From Streptomyces sp. NBC_00461 (GTDB taxonomy: Bacteria; Actinomycetota; Actinomycetes; Streptomycetales; Streptomycetaceae), in NCBI RefSeq assembly GCF_036013935.1, contig NZ_CP107902.1, positions 10,201,001-10,265,000 of the forward strand: a stretch of 64,000 bases of DNA, given 5' to 3'. Within the stretch, counting starts at the first letter, position 1. Each line of letters begins with the position of its first letter. Of the stretch, positions 57,963-64,000 are shown one piece after another. The notes under the pieces were generated by a model. That model was not told the origin of the DNA. It did not search any database and saw only the letters and a list, made by a program, of their open reading frames with translations. Made by a program: the position numbers and the translations under genes.

Positions 57963-60652
57963 CAGACGGTTTCCTTCGGACGGGTCTGTGCGGCCTCACC
58001 GGCAAGCGGCTTAGGCACCGTGGGGGAGACAGCGCTCGTGCGGCGTCCCGGCGTGGTGGTGATGGACGTGGTGATGCGCTCGATGCGGGGGATGGAGACC
58101 TTGATGCGGCCGGTGTTCTGCCGCGGGCACGTCAGCAGGAACTCGCCCTCCCGGCCGCGCTGCCCGACGGGGGACAGGCCGGTGGTCACCAGCCGCAGCA
58201 GTTCGCCGTCGGTCGGGTCGAGGCCGACGAACTCCAGCCCGCGGCGGGCGCGTTCACGGTCGGCGGTGCGGGCGAGTGCCCGGTAGGCCATCAGGCCTCG
58301 GTCGGGCCCGAGTTCCTCGGCGTCGTGCGAACCCGCCAGGAGCCCGGCGCCGTGCTTGCGGCCGTCGTGGAGGATCTCGTGGACCAAGGCCGTGCCCTCG
58401 GCGGACGAGGTGAGCCAGTACAGCTCGTCCAGGACCACCGCGGTGAACCGCTCGGGGTCCTCGAAAGCCGTCTGCCGGGCGATCGCGGCGATCAGGTAGA
58501 GCACCGCCCGGCCGATCAGCGCCTCCAGCGGCTGCTGGTGCAGGATCTCAGGGTTGGCGAACGCCGCCTTCGGAGGCAGCTTCAGACCAGTGGTGGTGAT
58601 CACGATCATGTCGGAGGCGCTGGAGGCGTCCAACCTGACCGGCGGCAGCGTCGGGTCGAAGACCATCCGGGCCAGGGAGTTGGTCGCCACGACCCGGATG
58701 AGACCGGCGAGGGTCGCGGCCGCGTCCTGCCGTTTGCCCGCCTCGCGCGTGGCCATCTCCTCGAGGACCTCAAGGACACGGTGCATGGACGGGGCGTCGC
58801 TGAGGGCGGCCTGTTCGACGGCGTGGTGGAGGACCTCGCCGTTGGTGCTCATCGGGCCGATGCCGAGCTGCAGGGTGAGGTAGGACAGGGCGTAGTGGCG
58901 GCCCTCCGGCCCGTCGAACATGCGCAGCGGGTCGATGGACACCTCGGCCTGCGCGGCGTCGATGATCTGGACGCGGCCCTTGGCCGCGGTGCGGGCGAAG
59001 GTGGCCCACTCGCGCACGGGGGTGCGGTCGATGCAGATCGCGCAGCCGCCGCGCGCCCACACCGCCTCCGCGATCAGCTTCTGCAGGACGCTCTTGCCCG
59101 CGCCGAGATCCCCGACGATGCCCATCGACGCGGATGCGTCCACCTTGGGCGCATCCGCCACGTTGATCATGACGGGGCGGGTGGAGCCGCTGTCCTGGTC
59201 GATGCCGAGGAACATGCCGTTGGGGTCGCCGACCTCCGCAGCCGTGAAGGCCCCGCCCAGCGCCCAGTCTTCGGAGACCTGGTGCTGGGTGAACTCCCGT
59301 ACGACGCCCGGCCGTACGGTGCCGGGCAGCCCCAGGGTGAACAGGGCCTCCTGCAGGCCGGCCGGGCGCACGGCGCGGTAGTCGGCGCCGCCGAGCAGCG
59401 CGGCCAGGGCGCGGGCCCTCGCGTCGCAGACGGCGGCGGTCGGCCCCCACACCGTCAGCACCGTCACCGACTGCACCTCCACCTCGACCGACGTACGGGA
59501 CAGGCGGGCGTCCAGCTCGCCCAGGTCACGGGCGGCCTCGGTGAGCGAGGCGGGCATGCCGGTAGGGCGGGCGTCGTACTGATCGGCCTGGTCGATGAGT
59601 TCGTTCTTCTTGCGCCGCACCTGGTCGCGAGCCTTCTCTGCGGGCACGAGCGTCAGGTCGACGGTGTAGTCGACGGGAAAGTCGAGCATCTCCAGCTGGG
59701 TGAACAGGTCGGCGGCATCCTGGCTGATGGCGGGCGGGCACTCGGCCAGCGCCAACTGCGCCTGGTAGCCCACACCGTTGTCGGACTCGACCTGCAGCCA
59801 GCGCCGCCCCAGCGGTGATCCGGTGTTCACTCGCCACCAGGCCTTGCGGCCCGACCGGGTGATCCGGCCCGCGCTCTTGAGCTCGTCGACATCATCGAGG
59901 TCGGGGTCGATGCCGCCTTCCTGCAGGCGCACCTGGCCGAGGTCGGCGTAGCTGGGGGAGCGCAGCACCCCTTCACGGATCTGCCCGCCGTACAGCTCGC
60001 TGGTCTCGGCCTCCGCCAGCAGCGGCTCGGCAAGGCCGCGGTGGAGGGCGTGCTGGATCATCCACACGATCTCCGCCGGGCGGGCCGGGCGGAAAGCGAT
60101 GCCGCCGGCGAGCGCGGCCTCCACCCGGGAGGCCTGCTCGCGGTAGGAGCTCACCTCGCGCCGGGCCACCGGCGCCAGCCGCATGCCCAGCATCGGCGCG
60201 ACCTCGGCCCACGCCGCACCGAGGGACGCCGACACCTGCAGGCCGCCTGTTTCGGTCTGCAGGGGCACGGCCAGCCACAGGGTGCGGCGGTGCATCTCCT
60301 GGCCGTCCAGCAGATCCAGGGTGGCCTCGACGTTCTCCACCCACGGGTGCCGGCCCGCACCGGGTGCCTGCTCGGCCGGCTCGATGCCCTCGATCATCCT
60401 GAGGGCGATCTCGCCCGGGTCGACCTGCGCGCACATGCCGTACAGGCGCGGTGCCCCGGACAGAGAGCGCACCAAGTGGGTGATCTTGGCGAGCTGTTCG
60501 TCGCGGACGGGGGCGGGCACGTAGGTGCCCTGGACGGTCTCCTCGCGCCGGCCCTGCGCGTCCGGGCCCGGGTGCAGGCGGTAGACGGCCCACACGCTGC
60601 CCTGCGTGGACCACACCAGGTGCCCGGCGATGTGACGGATCGGCACCCTCAT
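57962..60652 (-). CDS. VirB4-like T4SS ATPase
   Basis: 896 residues. N-terminal VirB4/CagE-like region, then an HerA/FtsK-class ATPase: Walker A GIVGDLGAGKSVLQKL near residues 511-526, IICIDRTP-like CAICIDRTPVREWAT, Walker B RFTAVVLDELYWLTSSAEG near 735-752, and LLAGSHDAEELGPDR with a sensor glutamine-like residue after it; the final FLLTCPRQNTGRIKVS is typical of actinobacterial members. It powers channel assembly and substrate transfer. The start overlaps the VirB3-like stop (ATGA). Confidence 0.88.
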   Translation of the reverse strand: MRVPIRHIAGHLVWSTQGSVWAVYRLHPGPDAQGRREETVQGTYVPAPVRDEQLAKITHLVRSLSGAPRLYGMCAQVDPGEIALRMIEGIEPAEQAPGAGRHPWVENVEATLDLLDGQEMHRRTLWLAVPLQTETGGLQVSASLGAAWAEVAPMLGMRLAPVARREVSSYREQASRVEAALAGGIAFRPARPAEIVWMIQHALHRGLAEPLLAEAETSELYGGQIREGVLRSPSYADLGQVRLQEGGIDPDLDDVDELKSAGRITRSGRKAWWRVNTGSPLGRRWLQVESDNGVGYQAQLALAECPPAISQDAADLFTQLEMLDFPVDYTVDLTLVPAEKARDQVRRKKNELIDQADQYDARPTGMPASLTEAARDLGELDARLSRTSVEVEVQSVTVLTVWGPTAAVCDARARALAALLGGADYRAVRPAGLQEALFTLGLPGTVRPGVVREFTQHQVSEDWALGGAFTAAEVGDPNGMFLGIDQDSGSTRPVMINVADAPKVDASASMGIVGDLGAGKSVLQKLIAEAVWARGGCAICIDRTPVREWATFARTAAKGRVQIIDAAQAEVSIDPLRMFDGPEGRHYALSYLTLQLGIGPMSTNGEVLHHAVEQAALSDAPSMHRVLEVLEEMATREAGKRQDAAATLAGLIRVVATNSLARMVFDPTLPPVRLDASSASDMIVITTTGLKLPPKAAFANPEILHQQPLEALIGRAVLYLIAAIARQTAFEDPERFTAVVLDELYWLTSSAEGTALVHEILHDGRKHGAGLLAGSHDAEELGPDRGLMAYRALARTADRERARRGLEFVGLDPTDGELLRLVTTGLSPVGQRGREGEFLLTCPRQNTGRIKVSIPRIERITTSITTTPGRRTSAVSPTVPKPLAGEAAQTRPKETV

Positions 60653-61236
60653 CGCGCACCCCCTTGCTGGGCGAGCGCGAGCAGCTGCTGCACGCCCGAC
60701 ACCGGCCCTGCCGCTACCGCGGGAGCAACTGGCTGTGTGCGGCGGGGTGCGGACGCGCGGTCTGTGGCCGGGCTCGGGTGCGGCGCCCGGGTTGGACCCC
60801 GCTGAACCGCGCGGGAGGGTGCGGCGTGCACAGCGGGATGGGGAGCGGGCGCGGGCGCGTCCTCGATGGTGAAGCCGCCGAGCAGCGGGTGGTCAGCGCG
60901 GTCGCGGGCGGCCCGCCCGCCGATCCGCCCTCCGCGGGGCTGCCAGCCGAGCAGCACCCAGCCCAAAGCGGCCTGCATCGGGGCACGGCCCCGGACCTTC
61001 GGCCGGCGCACCATCCAGATGACCAGGCCCCACCCGACGATGGGGACCGGCCCCATCCACGACCACCAGCCGATGGTCTTGATCAGAAGGAAGCCGCCGC
61101 CGACGGCGACCGCGATCTGCGCGGGCGTGTAGGGGCCGAGCGGGATTTTCCAGTCGGCGACCTTGCCCAGCACCCAGGGATGGCGGCGGGCGGAGGTGTA
61201 GAAGCGGCCCACCCGTGCCGCGGCGGCCGCGCTCAC
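60649..61236 (-). CDS. VirB3/PrgI-like membrane protein
   Basis: 195 residues from a GTG overlapping the upstream stop. A leading amphipathic part (FYTSARRHPWVLGKVADWKI, PLGPYTPAQ) precedes two closely spaced helices (IAVAVGGGFLLIKTIGWWSW and VPIVGWGLVIWMVRRP), the PrgI/VirB3 hairpin. A long proline/alanine-rich cytoplasmic tail follows (TIEDAPAPAPHPAVHAAPSR). Its position right before virB4 is diagnostic. It anchors VirB4 at the membrane. Confidence 0.78.
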   Translation of the reverse strand: MSAAAAARVGRFYTSARRHPWVLGKVADWKIPLGPYTPAQIAVAVGGGFLLIKTIGWWSWMGPVPIVGWGLVIWMVRRPKVRGRAPMQAALGWVLLGWQPRGGRIGGRAARDRADHPLLGGFTIEDAPAPAPHPAVHAAPSRAVQRGPTRAPHPSPATDRASAPRRTQPVAPAVAAGPVSGVQQLLALAQQGGAR

Positions 61237-61574
61237 AGCCAGCCCCCGGCCCCGAGCGAATGGTCACGAGAGGCCGGGAGTTCGGACCGGACGATGCCGG
61301 GAACGGCGGGAGCGCCCTTGGGCGGGTTCTTCACCTCGTCGGTGAACATGTTCGCCAGGTCGTTGCGCGAGTTGTACAGACCCAGCGCGATCACCATCAA
61401 CAGCAGGGCACCGATCCCCGCCTTGAGGCTGAACTTCTGGATCATGATGACGACGACCAGACAGATCAGACCGGCCTGCAGCCCCTTGGTCGCCCACTCC
61501 TTGAACATGTTGATCCAGCTGTTGCCGAGGTCGTCCAGCTGCCCGGCGAGCATCAGGCTGTGCACGGTGTTCAT
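61233..61574 (-). CDS. Small T4SS membrane protein (VirB2-like candidate)
   Basis: 113 residues from ATG 61574, which overlaps the upstream stop. An amphipathic N-terminus (LDDLGNSWINMFKEWATKGL) and two adjacent hydrophobic segments (QAGLICLVVVIMIQKFS and AGIGALLLMVIALGLYNS), then an exported or cytoplasmic tail. Size and two-helix build fit a VirB2-type subunit or the small MFS-like subunits next to VirB8 in Gram-positive T4SSs. No signal cleavage site is evident. Confidence 0.68.
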   Translation of the reverse strand: MNTVHSLMLAGQLDDLGNSWINMFKEWATKGLQAGLICLVVVIMIQKFSLKAGIGALLLMVIALGLYNSRNDLANMFTDEVKNPPKGAPAVPGIVRSELPASRDHSLGAGGWL

Positions 61575-62503
61575 CGCCCGCCCCCGTCCTGGGCAGTCCC
61601 GGACTGAAGCGCGGCGACTTCCCACCGGCCGGAGCGGGCCTTGAGCGTGAGCTCGTACGCCAGCGGCCACCGGCCGGTCGCGTCACGGGCTTCCACCGAG
61701 GCCAGGACCCGCACCTTCGTGCCGTCCGCCGGCACCTGCTCGGCGGCCGCGGCCTCCTCGACGGCCGACACCTCCTGGACGGCGACCGCCGCGTACGGGG
61801 CGGGGGACACGGCGGTGAGCTTCACGCCGGGCGCGAGGTAGCGGTCGACCTCACCGGCCCCCGTCAGGTAGGCGGCGAGGAACTGCCCGAGAGCAGACGA
61901 CAGATCACCCTCCGGAACGGGCACGGCGTACGACGACTTCGCCACCTCGGCCCGGGCCGGGCTGGCCACCACGCCAGGCGCACCGGTCACCGTGAACGAG
62001 GAGCCCGCGCTGTCGCAGACCACCGGCACGGCGTAGAACCGCACCGATCCGCCTGCGAACTGCGCAGCCACCGTCACCGACCACGCACCGGCGCCGCGCT
62101 GCGCACTGCGCACCGCCGTCACCGACTGAGGAGCCGATTGCGCATCGGCGACCGGGTCGGGCAGCTCGACGTCCGGCGCCATCGACTGCGCAAGCCGCGC
62201 CTGCGCACTCGTCTCGTCGTCCGCACTGCTGCGCAACCACGCGCCGACGAACACCTGCGCATAGCCGCCCGGGTCGGCGGCGTCCGACGCGGTGCGCATC
62301 GCAGTGGGCTTGGCCGCCGCTGCTGCCGCGACCGTGGTCGGGGTGGAGGCGACGGCGACGCACAGCGCGACGGGGCCGGCCGCGATGACGGTCCAGACCG
62401 CCACACGTGAGAGGCGTACGCGGCGGCGCATCGCCTCCAGCCGGGCGCCGGCCGCCATCGGAGCAGCGGCCTCGCTCCGTGCGGTCTGCTTGCCAGGGGA
62501 CAT
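61571..62503 (-). CDS. TcpC/VirB8-like conjugal transfer protein
   Basis: 310 residues from ATG 62503 with GGGAG 8 bases upstream. One N-terminal membrane helix (VAVWTVIAAGPVALCVAVAS), then two NTF2-like domains: AQVFVGAWLRSSADDETSAQ through AWSVTVAAQFAGGSVRFYAV, and LSSALGQFLAAYLTGAGEVD through LAYELTLKARSGRWEVAALQ, as in TcpC of clostridial conjugation. It forms part of the channel core. First gene of the T4SS operon. The coding region contains nine TGCGCA hexamers, and another eight lie upstream. Confidence 0.83.
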   Translation of the reverse strand: MSPGKQTARSEAAAPMAAGARLEAMRRRVRLSRVAVWTVIAAGPVALCVAVASTPTTVAAAAAAKPTAMRTASDAADPGGYAQVFVGAWLRSSADDETSAQARLAQSMAPDVELPDPVADAQSAPQSVTAVRSAQRGAGAWSVTVAAQFAGGSVRFYAVPVVCDSAGSSFTVTGAPGVVASPARAEVAKSSYAVPVPEGDLSSALGQFLAAYLTGAGEVDRYLAPGVKLTAVSPAPYAAVAVQEVSAVEEAAAAEQVPADGTKVRVLASVEARDATGRWPLAYELTLKARSGRWEVAALQSGTAQDGGGR

Positions 62504-62614
62504 GGTCAAACTCCCAGGTCAGAACGGATGTTGCTGACCTCGAGAAAACCCGCCGACCCCGACCCGACCACCGACCACGAACCCCCGACCACGGTCACGA
62601 TGGGGACACGAAGT

Positions 62615-62659
62615 CCATGGTCGGGGTCATGGTCGGGCCGACCACGACCCCAACCATGG
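62615..62659. promoter_or_regulatory. Large palindrome, 22-bp arms with 1-bp spacer
   Basis: Arms 62615-62636 and 62638-62659 begin CCATGGTCGGGGTCATGG and pair at 20 of 22 positions around a single G. It lies about 112 bp upstream of the first T4SS gene. Such a structure could be a repressor operator or a nick/cruciform site. Confidence 0.75.
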
Positions 62660-62763
62660 GCCAGACGTGAGCTGGCGGCAGGCCATCGCGCCCGGCGCGC
62701 GTTGCCCAGACCGGCGACCGCCAGGCGATCACGTGCCGCCCGGCCACAGGGCCCGGACACCGA

Positions 62764-62944
62764 TGCGCAGACGGAAGCCGGCCGGGCCGCGACAGACGCC
62801 TGCGCAGTACGCGAGACGGACCTGCGCAAGAGGAGATCAGGAAGTCCGGGCGGACTGCGCAGCCTCCCCAGCACAACTCGACTGCGCAGGATCCCCAGAC
62901 CGGTTGCGCAGCCCGATTGCGCAACGCCCGCCCAAGGCTGCGCA
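62764..62944. repeat. Cluster of eight TGCGCA hexamers
   Basis: TGCGCA occurs at 62764, 62801, 62823, 62856, 62883, 62905, 62918 and 62939. The gaps are 13-37 bp, often near 21-22, about two helical turns. Each unit is itself a palindrome. Nine more lie in the adjacent tcpC-like coding region (62061-62298). Confidence 0.8.
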
Positions 62945-63198
62945 ATCACCGAGCGCCCGGGCCGAAGGCGCCGTGGTAGGCCCGGCCATGAGCCCGACCA
63001 CGGCAGCTAGACGGCTCCGTTGCCGGATCGTGACCGATGGTCGGGGCTCGTGGCCGCCGGTGTGGTCGGGGCCGGCGGGTGAGCTGACGACATGGAACAC
63101 ACGTACGCCTCCACACCCACGATCCCCGGCCGCCCCACCTCGGCGGGCCCGGTGTGCCGCCGTGGCCACAGCGCGCGGCACGCGTCGGGGACACGGCA

Positions 63199-64000
63199 GT
63201 GAGCCGCTTCGGGGCGGGGATCCACCGGGGCGTGATGGCGGCCGATCAGTTCACCCAGATCGCCAACGCGCTGTTCCGTGCTTCTGCGCTGTCCTTCAAA
63301 GCGAAGGGGATCTTCGGGTACGTCAGTACGCACAGGAACGGCTGGCAGGTGACCGTCACCGACCTCGTTCGCCTGGGCCCGGACGGACGCGAAGCGGTAC
63401 GGACCGGCCTGCAGGAGCTCGAGGCACACGGCTACCTGATCCGTGAACGCCAGCGCCGCCCGGACGGCACGCTCGGCGAGATCGTCTACTGCATCACGGA
63501 CCGCCCGGCCACCTTGGACATCGCGCTGATCGAAGGCGACTTGATGGTCACGGCCCCCGAGGCCGAGTACGCCGACGGCCTCCCAGCGGGGATCCGGCGG
63601 GGCGTGATGGCGGGCGATCAGTTCACCCAGATCGCCAACGGGCTCTTCCGCGACCCCCAGTTGTCCTTCAAGGCCAAGGGCCTGTTCGGACTGCTCTCGA
63701 CGCACCGGGACGGCTGGCGGATGACCGTCTCCGACATCGCCCGCCGCGGCCGCGACGGTGACTCAGCCGTCAAGAGCGGCCTGAAGGAGCTGGAGAAGCA
63801 CGGCTTCCTGGTCCGGGAACGCGAGCGCGGCCCAGACGGCACCCTCGGCGCGGCCGCGTACTTCATCACCGACCTGCCCGCTCTGCAAAGCAGCAGGTCA
63901 CAACCAGAGTCGGGTTTTCCACCAGTGGATGACCCTACGTTGGCTGATCGGTCCACTAAGAACACCAACAGAAAGAAGACCACTCAGCAGAAGACCAGCC
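63199..64000 (+). CDS. Tandem winged-helix DNA-binding protein, partial
   Basis: Starts at GTG 63199 (GGGGAC box) and runs off the window; 267 codons seen. Two homologous units of about 105 residues: first GIHRGVMAADQFTQIANALF to DGTLGEIVYCITDRPA, second GIRRGVMAGDQFTQIANGLF to DGTLGAAAYFITDLPA. Each holds LSFKAKG(I/L)FG, THR(N/D)GW, then a helix-turn-helix (VTVTDLVRLGPDGREAVRTG) and wing (HGYLIRERQRRPDG). Such units usually occur once in Streptomyces plasmid regulators or replication-associated proteins. Divergent from the T4SS operon and beside the repeat region, it probably binds those repeats. The tail is basic (TKNTNRKKTTQQKTS). Confidence 0.78.
   Translation, partial: MSRFGAGIHRGVMAADQFTQIANALFRASALSFKAKGIFGYVSTHRNGWQVTVTDLVRLGPDGREAVRTGLQELEAHGYLIRERQRRPDGTLGEIVYCITDRPATLDIALIEGDLMVTAPEAEYADGLPAGIRRGVMAGDQFTQIANGLFRDPQLSFKAKGLFGLLSTHRDGWRMTVSDIARRGRDGDSAVKSGLKELEKHGFLVRERERGPDGTLGAAAYFITDLPALQSSRSQPESGFPPVDDPTLADRSTKNTNRKKTTQQKTS

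Larger units (their letters stand above)
62563..63071. repeat. Dispersed CCCGACCA(C/T)GG repeats
   Basis: Copies or close variants occur at 62563-62578, 62583-62594, within 62615-62659 (four half-sites), 62993-63003, 63035-63046 (inverted) and 63061-63071 (inverted). The repetition on both strands suggests a DNA-binding protein's sites flanking the TGCGCA cluster. Confidence 0.65.
62504..63198. other. Non-coding control/origin-like region between T4SS operon and winged-helix gene
   Basis: 695 bp between divergent genes with no convincing gene. It holds a 45-bp near-perfect palindrome (62615-62659), multiple CCCGACCA(C/T)GG copies in both orientations, and eight TGCGCA hexamers. Open frames crossing it show no protein-like sequence. 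A promoter pair for both flanking genes must lie here; it may also hold the origin of replication or transfer. Confidence 0.65.

Noticed and set aside
62563..62944. CRISPR array
   Set aside because: The repeats are too short, occur in both orientations and have irregular spacing; no cas genes are present.
62667..63446. A 259-codon plus-strand frame over the repeat region
   Set aside because: Its composition reflects GC-rich repeats; the true gene at 63199 is in a different frame and strongly protein-like.

Overview
The window is high-GC actinobacterial DNA and almost certainly comes from Streptomyces or a close relative. The grounds are heavy use of GTG starts, long chains of genes joined by 4-bp ATGA/GTGA overlaps, strong G/C third-position bias, IS families typical of streptomycetes, and neighbour sets such as XRE regulator/phosphotransferase/gamma-glutamylcyclotransferase and SpdB-like/Tad/T4SS genes. 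Two long conjugation and pilus operons, a tyrosine recombinase and a dense IS belt point to a large plasmid or an integrative conjugative element. I cannot tell which from this window alone.

Layout. (1) 1-1372: end of an ABC-2 exporter, permease cut by the window edge plus its ATPase, minus strand. (2) 1580-4793: an IS3-family element, a transposase scar and a complete ISL3-family element with perfect 27-bp ends. (3) 5163-8996: a large WD40-repeat/KAP P-loop NTPase fusion, a candidate defence or signalling protein. (4) 8987-19661, minus strand: two small unknown genes, then a cassette of DnaQ-like exonuclease, NUDIX hydrolase, thymidylate-kinase-like kinase, B12-binding radical SAM enzyme, HhH-GPD-like protein, two cupin-like proteins, glutamine-synthetase-like ligase, APC permease and a large unknown protein. 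(5) 19830-23768: an unknown protein with an RsbW-like ATPase (minus), divergent from an XRE regulator, APH-fold kinase and gamma-glutamylcyclotransferase (plus). (6) 23818-34729: an accessory belt with a tyrosine recombinase whose native start was removed by an IS5-type insertion, a second IS5-type element with 45-bp perfect ends and a passenger gene, several transposase fragments, a cutinase-like gene with a stop codon exactly at its nucleophile serine, an epimerase/TetR pair and an ISAs1 element. (7) 34723-47667: one minus-strand operon for a Tad-type pilus (CpaB, TadZ, TadA, TadB, TadC, Flp-like, TadE/TadG-like), followed by a LysM/BTAD membrane protein and a SpdB-like protein. (8) 47914-49494: an OmpA-like gene with a frameshift, a lipoprotein and a small protein. 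(9) 49644-62503: one minus-strand operon for a Gram-positive type IV secretion system (VirB8/TcpC-like, small VirB2-like, VirB3/PrgI-like, VirB4, VirB6-like, lytic transglycosylase-NlpC/P60, VirD4-like) ending in a replication-relaxation protein. (10) 62504-64000: a 695-bp non-coding region full of palindromes and repeats, then a plus-strand protein made of two tandem winged-helix repeats, cut by the window end.

How it works together (inference): the T4SS operon would move DNA, the Tad pilus would give cell-cell or surface attachment, the cell-wall hydrolase would open peptidoglycan, SpdB-like protein would help intramycelial spread, and the repeat region at 62.5-63.1 kb with the tandem winged-helix protein is the best candidate for operon control, replication or transfer origin. 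The nucleotide/radical SAM cassette and the WD40-KAP gene look like cargo.
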